DNA from: Allostreptomyces psammosilenae
Lineage (GTDB): Bacteria > Actinomycetota > Actinomycetes > Streptomycetales > Streptomycetaceae
NCBI RefSeq assembly: GCF_013407765.1
Contig: NZ_JACBZD010000002.1
Coordinates: 1,126,001 to 1,190,000, forward strand
Reading direction: 5' to 3'
Length of the DNA stretch: 64,000 nt
The notes under the pieces are model-generated. The model was not told where the DNA came from. It saw only the letters and a program-made list of their open reading frames with translations, and made no database searches. The translations under genes and the position numbers were made by a program. Each line of letters begins with the position of its first letter. Position 1 is the first letter of the stretch. This document shows positions 38,968-48,425 of the stretch, in pieces.

Positions 38968-40202
38968 CCACCGGCCCCGGTGACCGCACCCCCCACCAGG
39001 GCGGGGACGGCCCGGCCGACGACGCGGCGCCGGCCCCGGCGCCGCGTCGCCGGCCTGCCCGCCTGCTGCCCCGGGACGTGCTCGGCGCGACGGCCGTGCC
39101 GCCCCCCGAGCCGCCCGGCACCCCCGGCGCGCCGGCCGCGCCCGCGGAGCGCGCCGCCGGGGCGGGGCCGGTCCGCCCCGGGGAGCGGGACTGGGAGCGG
39201 GTCGCCGACCTGTTCCGCGAGGCGGGCAGCGCCGTGCTGCTCTGCCACGTCGCCCCGGACGGCGACGCGCTGGGGTCGGCGCTGGCGATGGCCCTCGGGC
39301 TGAGCCGCATCGGGGTGGAGGCCGTGGTCTCCTTCGGTGAGGACCCGCAGGTGGTGCCGGAGTCGCTGAGCTTCCTGCCGGGCCAGGAGTTCCTGGTGCC
39401 GCCCGCCCAGGTGCCGGAGAACGCCGACCTGGTCGCCGTCTTCGACGTGGCCTCCCCGGACCGCCTCGGCCTGCTGCGCGGGGCCGCGCTCACCGCCCGC
39501 CGCCTGGTCGTAGTGGACCACCACGCCTCCAACGACGCGGCGGCGACCGGTTTCGGCACCGACCTGCTGATCGACCCGACGGCACCCGCCACGGCCGTTC
39601 TGGTCGACGAACTGCTGCGCCGGCTCGGCGTGCCGCTCACCGCGCCGATCGCCGCCTGCCTCTACACCGGCGTGGCCACCGACACCGGGTCCTTCCGCTA
39701 CGCGGCGACCACACCGGCCACCCACGAGCTGGCGGCGCGGCTGCTCGCCACCGGGATCCGCCACGACCTGATGGCGCGGGCCCTGTGGGACACCTCCTCC
39801 TTCGGCACGCTGAAGGTGCTGGCCGCGGCCCTGGACCGGGCGGTGCTGGAGCCCGGGGCCGCCGGTGGCCTGGGGCTGGTCTGGACGGTCGTGCCGCGCG
39901 CCGATCGGGAACGGCACGGCGTGGAGATGGCGGAGGTGGAGGGGTTCATCGACACCCTCCGCCGCACCGCGGAGGCCGAGGTCGCCCTCGTGCTGAAGGA
40001 GGACGACTCCGGCGCGCTGCTCGGCTCCTCCAGGTCCAAGGGCGCGGTGGACGTGGGGCGGGTGTGCGGTGGGCTCGGCGGGGGCGGGCACGCCCTCGCC
40101 GCCGGGTTCACCTCCCCCAAGTCGGACGTGGCGGCCACCGTCGAGGCGTTCCGCGGCCTCCTGGAGGAGGCGGTGGCGCCGGGCGGCGGGCCGGGCGGCT
40201 GA
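38964..40202 (+). CDS. DHH family phosphoesterase (NrnA-like oligoribonuclease/pAp phosphatase)
   Basis: A 412-residue DHH-DHHA1 enzyme. The metal motifs are [25 protein letters not shown] and [11 protein letters not shown], and the C-terminal DHHA1 signature is [15 protein letters not shown]. NrnA-type enzymes degrade nanoRNAs and dephosphorylate 3'-phosphoadenosine 5'-phosphate. The first 70 residues are a Pro/Ala-rich extension before the domain. GTG at 38964 overlaps the rbfA stop (GTGA), so it is coupled to rbfA. Confidence 0.9.
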   Translation: MTTGPGDRTPHQGGDGPADDAAPAPAPRRRPARLLPRDVLGATAVPPPEPPGTPGAPAAPAERAAGAGPVRPGERDWERVADLFREAGSAVLLCHVAPDGDALGSALAMALGLSRIGVEAVVSFGEDPQVVPESLSFLPGQEFLVPPAQVPENADLVAVFDVASPDRLGLLRGAALTARRLVVVDHHASNDAAATGFGTDLLIDPTAPATAVLVDELLRRLGVPLTAPIAACLYTGVATDTGSFRYAATTPATHELAARLLATGIRHDLMARALWDTSSFGTLKVLAAALDRAVLEPGAAGGLGLVWTVVPRADRERHGVEMAEVEGFIDTLRRTAEAEVALVLKEDDSGALLGSSRSKGAVDVGRVCGGLGGGGHALAAGFTSPKSDVAATVEAFRGLLEEAVAPGGGPGG

Positions 40203-40425
40203 CGCTCCGGGCCGACCGCAACCCGCCGCCCGCGGTCCGCCGACAGCCGCCCGGCCGCCGGCCTTCGGCGGTGGGGTGGTCGATGGTCCGCGCCGCAGGG
40301 GGCGGGCCGTGCTGCTCGTCGCCCATCCAGCCCCACCCCTCCCGTAAACAACACACCCGCACAGCACCACCGCAGAGGAAGGAGCGGCGCGACGCCCGGC
40401 GCTGCCGGGCGGGGACGCCGACACC

Positions 40426-41451
40426 ATGAAGCGCAAGGGAACCGGCCCGGACGGCCTGGTCATCGTCGACAAGCCCGCCGGGCTCACCTCCCACCAGGTG
40501 GTCTCCCGGATCCGCAGGCTCGCGGGCACCCGCCGGGTCGGCCACGCCGGCACCCTGGACCCGATGGCGACCGGGGTGCTGATCGTCGGGGTCGAGAAGG
40601 CGACCCGCCTGCTGGGGCACCTGGCGTTGACCGAGAAGTCCTACCGGGCGACCGTGCGGCTGGGCGTGGGCACCGTCACCGACGACGCGGAGGGCGACCC
40701 GACCGTCTGGCCGGGGGCGGACGAGGGGGTCGACGAGGCCGCCGTCGCGGCCGCGGCGGCCAAGCTCACCGGCGAGATCATGCAGGTGCCGTCCGCGGTC
40801 AGCGCCATCAAGGTCGACGGCAAGCGCTCCTACACCCGGGTCCGTTCCGGGGAGGAGGTGCGGCTGGCCGCCCGGCCGGTCACCGTCTCCGAGTTCACCC
40901 TGCACGGGTTCCGGCGCGGCGTCGCCGAGGTGGCCCCGGCGGCCGTGCCGCTTGCGGAGGAGGCCCGGCCGGCGGAGCCGCTGGAGGCCCCGGGTGCCGG
41001 GGCGGCGGTGCCCCCCGGTGAGGGCGCCGCGGCCGGTGCGGTCGGCACGGTGCGGGTCCCCGTGGTGGACGTGGACGTCACGGTCACCTGCTCCTCGGGC
41101 ACCTACGTCCGGGCGCTCGCCCGCGACCTGGGGGAGGACCTCGGGACCGCCGGCCACCTGACGATGCTGCGCCGTACCCGGGTCGGCCCCTACCGGGTGG
41201 AGGAGGCCAGCACCCTGGAGCGGTTGGAGGAGGAGTTCTCGGTGCTCGGCCTCGACGCCGCCGCGGCCGCGGCCTTCCCCCGCTGGGACGTGGACGCGGA
41301 GACCGCTCGGTTGATCGCCAACGGGGTGCAGATCAAGGCCCCGGCGATGCTCGGCGAGGAGCCGGTGGCGGTCTTCGGCCCGGACGGCCGGTTCACCGCC
41401 CTGGTGGTCCGCGGCCGGGGGAAGGTGCGCTCGCTCGCGGTCTTCCACTGA
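40426..41451 (+). CDS. truB: tRNA pseudouridine(55) synthase
   Basis: A 341-residue TruB that makes pseudouridine 55 in the T-loop of tRNAs. The catalytic aspartate is in HAGTLDPMATGVL (D45), and IVDKPAGLTSH and CSSGTYVRALARDLG are family blocks. An Ala/Pro/Glu-rich insertion of about 40 residues lies before the VDVDVTVTCSSGTY strand. A PUA-like C-terminal end finishes the protein. The upstream 223 bp is GC-rich and shows no gene. It is followed by ribF, the usual order. Confidence 0.94.
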   Translation: MKRKGTGPDGLVIVDKPAGLTSHQVVSRIRRLAGTRRVGHAGTLDPMATGVLIVGVEKATRLLGHLALTEKSYRATVRLGVGTVTDDAEGDPTVWPGADEGVDEAAVAAAAAKLTGEIMQVPSAVSAIKVDGKRSYTRVRSGEEVRLAARPVTVSEFTLHGFRRGVAEVAPAAVPLAEEARPAEPLEAPGAGAAVPPGEGAAAGAVGTVRVPVVDVDVTVTCSSGTYVRALARDLGEDLGTAGHLTMLRRTRVGPYRVEEASTLERLEEEFSVLGLDAAAAAAFPRWDVDAETARLIANGVQIKAPAMLGEEPVAVFGPDGRFTALVVRGRGKVRSLAVFH

Positions 41452-41678
41452 CCGCGGCGCCCCGACCGCGGCGCCCGGCCAGGCGGGGCCGCCCACCGCG
41501 GTGCTCGGGGGATCCGGCAGGCACCGTGTGGGCGGTGTGGCCGCCGGACTCCGGGGGGAGGGGCGGGGCGGCCGATGCACGGCGTGGGGCGCCGACATGG
41601 CACCCTGGACGCTGGCACATGCCGATCGGTCCGACCAGCACGGCCGGACCGGAACGACGGTAGCGAGGAGCGTACGCG

Positions 41679-42677
41679 GTGCAGCGCTGGCGGAGCTTGG
41701 ACGATGTTCCCGGCGACTGGGGGCGGAGCGTCGTCACCATTGGTTCCTACGACGGTGTCCACCGCGGGCACCAGCTGATCCTGGCCCGCGCCTTCCGGCA
41801 CGCGCGTGAACTGGACCTGCCAATCGTCCTGGTCACCTTCGACCCCCATCCCGCCGAGGTGGTCCGCCCCGGCGCGCACCCGGCGCTGCTGACGCCGCAC
41901 CACCGGCGCGGCGAACTGCTGGAGGCCATGGGCGTGGACGCCCTCCTCATCCTGCCGTTCACCCGGGAGTTCTCCGAGCTGCACCCGGCGGACTTCGTAC
42001 GGCAGGTACTGGTGGACGGCCTGCACGCCAAGGTCGTGGTGGAGGGGCCGAACTTCCGGTACGGGCACCAGGCGGCGGGCGACGTCGAACTGCTGGCCGG
42101 GCTCGGTCTGCGCTACGACTTCACCGTGGACGTCGTGGACCTGTTCACCGACGGGACCCGGGAGATCGTCGGCGACGGCACGGGCAGCGAGGTCATCTCC
42201 TCCTCCCGGATCCGCCGGCTGATCGCCGAGGGCGACGTCACCCAGGCCCGTGAGCTGCTGGGGCGACCGCACCGGGTCGAGGGCGTGGTCGTCCGGGGCG
42301 CCCAGCGCGGACGCGACATGGGTTATCCGACGGCCAACGTGGAGACCCTGCCGCACACCGCGGTCCCGGCTGACGGGGTGTACTCCGGTTGGCTGATCGC
42401 GGACGGGGAGCGGATGCCGGCCGCCATCTCCATCGGCACCAACCCCACCTTCGACAACGAGCGCCGCACCGTGGAGGCGTACGCGATCGACCGCACGGAC
42501 CTGGACCTGTACGGCAAGCACGTCGCCGTGGAGTTCTCGTCCTACCTGCGGGGCATGGAGCGGTTCGCCTCGGTGCCGGAGCTGCTGGAGAGGATGGCGG
42601 ACGACGTGGACCGGGCGCGGGCCGAGCTCGCCGCGACGCCCGGCGGGGGCGGGGAAGCCGCCCCGACGCTGGCCTGA
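41679..42677 (+). CDS. ribF: Bifunctional riboflavin kinase/FAD synthetase
   Basis: A 332-residue RibF producing FMN and then FAD. The N-terminal nucleotidyltransferase has GSYDGVHRGHQ and the ISSSRIRRL motif. The C-terminal riboflavin kinase domain starts around GAQRGRDMGYPTANV and includes ISIGTNPTFDNERRTVEAY. GTG at 41679 follows GAGGAG by 8 bases. It converges on the DUF218 gene with two hairpins between. Confidence 0.95.
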   Translation: MQRWRSLDDVPGDWGRSVVTIGSYDGVHRGHQLILARAFRHARELDLPIVLVTFDPHPAEVVRPGAHPALLTPHHRRGELLEAMGVDALLILPFTREFSELHPADFVRQVLVDGLHAKVVVEGPNFRYGHQAAGDVELLAGLGLRYDFTVDVVDLFTDGTREIVGDGTGSEVISSSRIRRLIAEGDVTQARELLGRPHRVEGVVVRGAQRGRDMGYPTANVETLPHTAVPADGVYSGWLIADGERMPAAISIGTNPTFDNERRTVEAYAIDRTDLDLYGKHVAVEFSSYLRGMERFASVPELLERMADDVDRARAELAATPGGGGEAAPTLA

Positions 42678-42732
42678 CCGCCGTCCTCGACCGCCGGCCC
42701 CTGACCGGCCCCTGACTGGCGCCGCCGGACCG

Positions 42733-42816
42733 GGGCCCGCGCCGGCGCGGGCCCACGCCGGCCGACCGTCCCGGAGGGCACCCGCCGCGGGGCGGAGGAG
42801 GACCACCGCCCCGCGG
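42733..42816. terminator. Pair of hairpins between convergent ribF and DUF218 genes
   Basis: A 22-base perfect palindrome (42733-42754, arms GGGCCCGCGCC/GGCGCGGGCCC) is followed by CCGCGGGGCGG (42785-42795) pairing with CCGCCCCGCGG (42806-42816), an 11-bp stem. Together they look like a bidirectional termination region. Confidence 0.65.
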
Positions 42817-42827
42817 GGGAGCCGGGT

Positions 42828-43967
42828 CTAGTCGCCCGCGGCCTCCGCCTCCAGCGCGTCGGGCACGGCGTCCTCCACCGGCCCGAGGTGCTCCGGCTCC
42901 GGTCGGGTCCAGGTGGTGATCAGCGCGCTGGTCGCCGCGGCGATCTCCCGCAGCTCGGAGGAGATGTCCGGCCGGGGCGTCTCCGGTTCGCGCGCCGCCA
43001 GGCCCTGCGTCTCGATGCCGGCCTCCCGGCACAGGGTGATGGCCCGCTCGATGTGGAAGCGCTGGGTGATCACCACGGCCTCGTCCACCTGGAAGACGCG
43101 GCTGGCCCTGGTGCACGACTCCCAGGTGTTGAAGCCCGCGAAGTCCTGCACCACCCGGTCGGCCGGCACGCCGTGCTCCACCAGGTAGTCGTACATCACC
43201 GCCGGCTCGTTGTAGTCCGGACTGCTGTTGTCGCCGCTGACCAGCACCACCTGCACCGTGCCCGCGTGGTACAGCTCGGTGGCCTCGCGGAGCCGCTGCA
43301 TCAGGTAGGTGCTGGGACGCCCCTCGACGAGACCCGCGCCGAGCACCAGCGCGACGTCCGCGGGCGCCACCTGCGAGGGATGCTCGTGCAGGTAGGGGGC
43401 GGCCTCCACGCGCAGCCACGCCGACGGCAGCATCAGCAGCGAGGTGAGCGCCACGCCCAGCTGCAGGAGGGTTCGCTTGCCCGCGCGGCGCTGCCACCAG
43501 TGGGTGCCCGCGTCCTCCGCGGGGCCGCCGTCCCGCGGGCCCTGGCCGCCCCCGAAGGAGCCGCCGCCGGAACCACCCGTCCCCCGCCCCGCCCCGGAGC
43601 CGTCCCCGTCTCCGCCCCCGCCGGTGCGGTGACCGGTGGAGCCGTCGCCGTGCGTCACGCCCGGGCCGAGGCCCTCGCCGCCCCAGGCGGCCCGCTCGGC
43701 ACCTCCGCCGGCTCCGGGTGGCCCGGGGAGGGTGGTGCCCGAGGCGCCACCGCCACCGCCGTCGCGGCCGTCGTCCCCACCGATGTGGCCTGGGGCTGGT
43801 CCGACCCCGATCACTCCCGGCACGCCCTCGTCCTCCCCGTCTCCGGGCCCGCGGCCGATGTGCCCGGGCCACTCCTCGGTGAGCAGAACGTTCCGGAACG
43901 TGTCCGTGGTTCCGCCGGGGAGCGGGCCGCCGGCAATTTCCGGGCGGCGGCGGGGGCACCCCCACAT
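42828..43967 (-). CDS. YdcF/SanA-like DUF218 protein with Gly-rich N-terminus
   Basis: A frame of up to 379 residues. The C-terminal 215 residues are a DUF218 (ElyC/SanA/YdcF) domain: a membrane helix (LLQLGVALTSLLMLPSAWL), then VALVLGAGLVEGRPSTYLMQRL, VVLVSGDNSS, AGFNTWESC and ITQRFHIERAI. In E. coli, relatives act in envelope and lipid-carrier homeostasis. The first 155 residues are extremely Gly-rich and may be partly a frame artefact; a start nearer residue 150 would give a more typical protein. Start confidence is low, domain confidence high. Confidence 0.75.
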   Translation of the reverse strand: MWGCPRRRPEIAGGPLPGGTTDTFRNVLLTEEWPGHIGRGPGDGEDEGVPGVIGVGPAPGHIGGDDGRDGGGGGASGTTLPGPPGAGGGAERAAWGGEGLGPGVTHGDGSTGHRTGGGGDGDGSGAGRGTGGSGGGSFGGGQGPRDGGPAEDAGTHWWQRRAGKRTLLQLGVALTSLLMLPSAWLRVEAAPYLHEHPSQVAPADVALVLGAGLVEGRPSTYLMQRLREATELYHAGTVQVVLVSGDNSSPDYNEPAVMYDYLVEHGVPADRVVQDFAGFNTWESCTRASRVFQVDEAVVITQRFHIERAITLCREAGIETQGLAAREPETPRPDISSELREIAAATSALITTWTRPEPEHLGPVEDAVPDALEAEAAGD

Positions 43968-44058
43968 CGGCGTGACGCGCCGTCACCCCTCGACACGGCG
44001 CGGGGCCCCATCACGCCGTCGGCGGTGACAGGGCCCCGGCCCGGACGGAACTCGCGCC

Positions 44059-47000
44059 TCACGCCCGCGGGGGGTACCCGTAGCCCTGCGGATCCTCGCC
44101 CCTCGCGCCGTCCTCGGCGGGCTGCTCGGCCTGCGGCTGCTGCGGATAGCCGTAGCCGCCGGGCGACTGCTGCTGCGGGTAGCCGTACCCCGCCTGCTGC
44201 TGCCCCGGGTACTGCCCCTGCTGGGCCCCCTGCTGCGGGTACCCGTACCCCTCCTGCTGCACGGGGTACCCCTGCTGCCCCGGGTAGGGCGGCTGCTGGC
44301 CGGTGCCCCCCGGCTGGGCGGCGCCGGCCTGGTACGGCTGCTGTCCGGGCTGCCCCGCCCCCGGGGCCCAGCCGCCCTGGCCCCCCGGATGGGGGCCCTG
44401 GCCCTGCCCCTGGCCCTGCTGCGGATACGGCTGGGCCGGGCCGCCGTGCTGACCGTCCTGCCCCGGCTGGCCGAACTGCGGCTGCCCGTAGCGCTGCTGG
44501 TCGTACTGCTGCTGCCCGTACGGGGGCTGGCCGTACGACGGCTGGGCCCCCTGCCCGGGCTGGCCGAACTGCTGCTGCCCGTAGCCGCCCGGCTGCGGCT
44601 CCCCGGGCGCGGCGAAGGCGCCCCAGCCGGCCTGCGCGTCCTGCTGGATGCGGTGGAAGTCCTCGGCCACCATCGCCGCGAGGTCGAAGTACGCCTCGCG
44701 GGTCTTGGGACGGATCATCTCCAGGTCGAGCTCGGCCCCGGCGGCGAGGTGCTCGTCGAACGGCACCACGATCACGCCACGGCACTGCGTCTCGAAGTGC
44801 GCCACGATGTCCTCGGTCTTGACGACCTTGCCGGTCTCGCGCACCCCCGAGATCACCGTGATGCTGCGCTGCACCAGGTCCGCGTAGCCGTGGGCCCGCA
44901 GCCAGTCCAGCGTGGTGCTCGCGCTGGTCGCGCCGTCCACGCTGGGCGTGCTGATCACGATCAGCTGGTGGGCCAGGTCGAGCACGCCCCGCATGGCGCT
45001 GTACAGCAGGCCGGTGCCGGAGTCGGTGAGGATGATCGGGTACTGGCGGCCGAGGAGGTCGATGACCCGGCGGTAGTCCTGGTCGTTGAACGTGGTCGAG
45101 ACCGCCGGGTCCACGTCGTTGGCGAGGATCTCCAGGCCGCTGGGCGCCTGGGAGGTGAACCGCCGGATGTCCATGTAGCTGTGCAGACGGGGGATCGCCT
45201 GCACCAGGTCGCGGATGGTCGCCCCGGTCTCCCGGCGCACCCGGCGGCCGAGCGTCCCGGCGTCCGGGTTGGCGTCGATGGCGATGACCTTGTCCTGCCG
45301 CTCAGAGGCCAGGGTGGCACCCAGCGCGGTGGTGGTCGTGGTCTTGCCGACACCACCCTTGAGGCTGATCACGGCGATCCGGTAGCAGTTCAGCACCGGA
45401 GTGCGGATCAGTTCCAGCTTGTCCTGGCGGGCCTGCTCCGCCGAGCGCCCGCCGATGCGCGGGAAGCGCGGACGCTGCCGGCGGGGCTGCGGTTGACGGC
45501 GCAGCAGACGCTCGGAGGAGAGCTCCACGGCCGCGGTGTAGCCCAGCGGGGCGCCGTGCACGGTCCGGCTCGGCCCCTCGTTGGCGCCGGGGAAGCCGGG
45601 CGGCATCTCGCCGGCGGGCGGCGGGGTGGCGTGCGGCGCCGGATCGGGCTGGTACGCGCCGGGCTGCGGCCCCTGGGGGTAGCCGGGAGGGCCGTAGCCC
45701 GCGGCCGCGTCCGGCTGGCCCGTGGCCGTGCCGGCGCCGCCGGGGTGGCCCGGGTAGCCGGGGTACGGCCCCTGGTCCGGGTAGCCCGGGTGCTGCCCGG
45801 GCATCGGCTGCGCCACCGGCTGCTGGGGCGTCGGCTGCTGGGCGGGCTGCTGCTGCGCACCCGGGTACGGCTGCTGCGCACCGGCGGCCGGGTACGGCTG
45901 CTGGCCGTATCCCGACGCAGGCTGCTGCGCGGCCCCGTGCTGCTGGCCTTGCTCGTGCGGTTGGGGGTATCCGTAGCCGCCCGGGGCGGGAGCCGCGGGA
46001 CCCTGCGGGGTGCCTCCGGCGGGCGCCTGCTGCTGTGCCGGGTACGACGGCTGCTGCTGCGGGTAGCCGTAGCCGGGGGCGTAGGGCGCGGCCTGCTGCT
46101 GCGCACCGCCGTGCTGTTGGTGCCCCTGGGGCTGCGGCTGGGGATAGCCGTAGCCGGGCGGGGCGGGCGCTGTGGGGCCCTGCTGCGCCGGGTACGCGGG
46201 CTGCGGCTGGTGGGGGTAGCCGTAGCCGGGCGGGGCGGTGACGTCCTGCCGGGGAGCCTCGGCGGCCGGGGCCGCCGGCCACTGGGGCTGGGAGGGCGGT
46301 GCCGCGGCCGGCGGCTGCTCACCCTGGGGCGCGGCCGGCGCCGCGGCGTGCTCGGCCGGCGCGGCCTGCCCCTCCGGTTCGGCGGCCCGTTCGGCGGCCT
46401 GGTCGGCGGTCTGCGCCGGCACGTCGGAGGAGTCCTCGGCGGCCCCCTCGGCCCGCGACTGCGCCGGCTCGGCCGCCGCGGACTCCGGACGCCGCTGCGC
46501 GGCTTGGCCCGGCTGCTCGCTCTGCTCGCGCGGCCCCTCGGCCTCGGGGGCGGGGTGCGTGGAGGGCGGTGTGGCCGTCTGGTCGGCCGCCTGCGGATGG
46601 CTGGAGGGCACGCCACCCGGCCCCTGCCCCGCCGTGGTGGGGGCCGCCGGACGCGGCTCGGGTGACGGCACGGGAGCGGCGGCGGGCGGCGCGGCGGCCT
46701 CCTGCTGGGCCGGCACGGTCGGCCGCGGCGCCTGCGGGGCGGTGGCCGGCGGCTGCGCCGCCTGCGGGTAGGGGGCGGGCGCGGCCTGGTCGGGGTAGGC
46801 CTGCGGCGGCGGGCCGCCCGCCGGCGCCCCGTGGGGAGCCGCCGGGTAGGAGGGCGCGCCCGGGTACGGCCCGCCACCCGGCGCGTGGCCGGCACCGGCC
46901 GACGGGGCGGCGACGGGGTGCGGGTAGCCGCCCTGGTGGGGCGTCGCGGCGTGCTGCGCCTGCGGCGCCGGCTGCTGCGCGGGCGGCGTGTGCGGCTGCT

Positions 47001-47184
47001 GCGGGGAATAGGGCGACGGCTGCGCCGGCACGGGCGCGGCGGCCGCCTGCCCCGCCGAGGGCGACTGACTCGGGGACGGCGCGTCCTGGCGGTACCACTC
47101 GGGCGCCGCGTAGTCGAGGGTTGTCGGCTCCTCTTCCTCCTCGACGGCCCCCTCGCCCTGGATGCCGTCCCGGTCCTCGCTCAC
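44059..47184 (-). CDS. ESX-associated ParA/MinD-like ATPase with large Pro/Gln-rich regions (EspI-like)
   Basis: A 1041-residue protein. The N-terminal 560 residues are Pro/Gln/Ala-rich with many YGYPQ-type repeats. A ParA/MinD ATPase domain follows with the deviant Walker [10 protein letters not shown] (609-617), [10 protein letters not shown] and [10 protein letters not shown]. The last 170 residues return to Gln/Pro/Gly repeats. The layout matches EspI-type proteins of mycobacterial ESX loci, which regulate secretion. GTG at 47184 follows AGGAGG. It is transcribed away from eccE and the associated unknown gene, with a 410-bp gap upstream. Confidence 0.85.
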   Translation of the reverse strand: MSEDRDGIQGEGAVEEEEEPTTLDYAAPEWYRQDAPSPSQSPSAGQAAAAPVPAQPSPYSPQQPHTPPAQQPAPQAQHAATPHQGGYPHPVAAPSAGAGHAPGGGPYPGAPSYPAAPHGAPAGGPPPQAYPDQAAPAPYPQAAQPPATAPQAPRPTVPAQQEAAAPPAAAPVPSPEPRPAAPTTAGQGPGGVPSSHPQAADQTATPPSTHPAPEAEGPREQSEQPGQAAQRRPESAAAEPAQSRAEGAAEDSSDVPAQTADQAAERAAEPEGQAAPAEHAAAPAAPQGEQPPAAAPPSQPQWPAAPAAEAPRQDVTAPPGYGYPHQPQPAYPAQQGPTAPAPPGYGYPQPQPQGHQQHGGAQQQAAPYAPGYGYPQQQPSYPAQQQAPAGGTPQGPAAPAPGGYGYPQPHEQGQQHGAAQQPASGYGQQPYPAAGAQQPYPGAQQQPAQQPTPQQPVAQPMPGQHPGYPDQGPYPGYPGHPGGAGTATGQPDAAAGYGPPGYPQGPQPGAYQPDPAPHATPPPAGEMPPGFPGANEGPSRTVHGAPLGYTAAVELSSERLLRRQPQPRRQRPRFPRIGGRSAEQARQDKLELIRTPVLNCYRIAVISLKGGVGKTTTTTALGATLASERQDKVIAIDANPDAGTLGRRVRRETGATIRDLVQAIPRLHSYMDIRRFTSQAPSGLEILANDVDPAVSTTFNDQDYRRVIDLLGRQYPIILTDSGTGLLYSAMRGVLDLAHQLIVISTPSVDGATSASTTLDWLRAHGYADLVQRSITVISGVRETGKVVKTEDIVAHFETQCRGVIVVPFDEHLAAGAELDLEMIRPKTREAYFDLAAMVAEDFHRIQQDAQAGWGAFAAPGEPQPGGYGQQQFGQPGQGAQPSYGQPPYGQQQYDQQRYGQPQFGQPGQDGQHGGPAQPYPQQGQGQGQGPHPGGQGGWAPGAGQPGQQPYQAGAAQPGGTGQQPPYPGQQGYPVQQEGYGYPQQGAQQGQYPGQQQAGYGYPQQQSPGGYGYPQQPQAEQPAEDGARGEDPQGYGYPPRA

Positions 47185-47594
47185 TCCGCCTCCTGAACTG
47201 GTGTTCCACCCGGGCCGTCGCCGCCTTGAGCACCCGGAGGGTCCGGATACCGGCGGACCGTGCTCGCGGCACGCCGCGCACACGGACGGAAGGACGCCGT
47301 GTGGCGAGGTGGCGGGGCCGGACCCAAGAGCGGCCACCTACCCCGCGTACGTGCCGCCGAACCATCCCGGGAGCCGTGCCCTCCCAGCCTAGGGCGTGCG
47401 GGCCCCCGCGGGGGCGGTGGTGTCGCCGCAGTCCCGCGATCGTCACCCGGAACGCCGCCGCTCCGTGACCGTTCCGGTGTCACACCGTGATGCGCCGGAG
47501 CCCCGGCGAGGCCGCCCGGCGCGGTCGCTCCGGCGTTCCTCGGCGCCCCCGCCGGCGCGCCGGACCGGGCCACGCCGGGCGTGCCGCCTCGGGG
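47185..47594. other. Intergenic interval upstream of the EspI-like gene
   Basis: About 410 bp between two minus-strand genes. TAGGCT on the minus strand near 47386-47391 could be a -10 for the EspI-like gene, giving a long leader, but no -35 is clear. I see no gene in it. Confidence 0.3.
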
Positions 47595-48425
47595 TCAGTC
47601 CATCCGGCGCGGCGCGCCGAGCAGGCCGGCCTCGCCGTCGGTGGGCTGGGTCAGCACGTACTCGCGCTGCCGCCCCACGCACCACAGCGTCACGTTGTCG
47701 CCCAGCGACGGCAGCGCCGCGACGTCCTGCGGCGGGAGCGCCAGCAGCCGGCCCAGCACCTCCGCCTCCTGGGGGGAGACGCGCTGGATGCCCACCAGGC
47801 CGGCCGCCGCCACCAGTCGTCCCACGGTGGGACCGAGGAACGGAAGGACCGTCAGGGTGGTCTGCCACGGCGCGTCGGAGAGCCGCCGGCGCGGCGGCCG
47901 CGAGCCGCAGTCCCGGACCACCAGCACCGGGTTGGTCACGGAGGGCCCCTGCGGCACCAGGCGTCCCACGTCGTGCACGGTCACGCACGGCTGTCCGCCG
48001 CCGGCCGCCTGCGCCAGCGGGTTCCACACCTGGGAGCGGCCGGTCTCCACCGCGACCCGGGCGCCGACCGCGGCGGCCCGCAGGGTGAGCACCTGGGACA
48101 GCCACAGGCCGCCCACCAGCAGCACCTCGAACGGGGTCGGCCGGAACAGGCCGAGCACGGCCGGCTGCTGCCGCACGTCGATCCCGGCCACGATCCCGTC
48201 GTCACCGACGGGGAGCGCCAGCGCGTCCAGCGAGGCCGCCGGCACCACGTGGCGCTCGTGTGACGGGCCGGGCAGGCCGAAGCCGCGCAGCGACGGGGCC
48301 ACCGGTGCGGCCGGTCCCCGCCCCGCGGCCGGTGGCACGGCGTTCCGTCCGGTGTGCTGGCCGGGGACGACGGGGCGGGTCTGGCCCGACCGCCGGGTCG
48401 TCGGGGAGTTCAGGTTGGTCGCCAT
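47595..48425 (-). CDS. Uncharacterised protein of the ESX locus
   Basis: A 276-residue protein I do not recognise by family name. The first 75 residues are Pro/Gly/Arg-rich. After that it is compact: IVAGIDVRQQPAVLGLF, VLLVGGLWLSQVLTLRAAAVGARVAVETGR and a later HDVGRLVP, suggesting an alpha/beta fold in which VGGLWLSQ sits where a P-loop might once have been, without the lysine. No clear membrane helix or catalytic triad is seen. Its ATG overlaps the eccE stop (ATGA), so it is coupled to eccE and probably works in the secretion system. Confidence 0.7.
   Translation of the reverse strand: MATNLNSPTTRRSGQTRPVVPGQHTGRNAVPPAAGRGPAAPVAPSLRGFGLPGPSHERHVVPAASLDALALPVGDDGIVAGIDVRQQPAVLGLFRPTPFEVLLVGGLWLSQVLTLRAAAVGARVAVETGRSQVWNPLAQAAGGGQPCVTVHDVGRLVPQGPSVTNPVLVVRDCGSRPPRRRLSDAPWQTTLTVLPFLGPTVGRLVAAAGLVGIQRVSPQEAEVLGRLLALPPQDVAALPSLGDNVTLWCVGRQREYVLTQPTDGEAGLLGAPRRMD

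Noticed and set aside
44389-46665. 758-codon plus-strand frame inside the EspI-like gene
   Set aside because: It is a Leu/Arg/Gly mirror of the Gln/Pro repeats; the opposite strand carries a clear ParA domain in frame.
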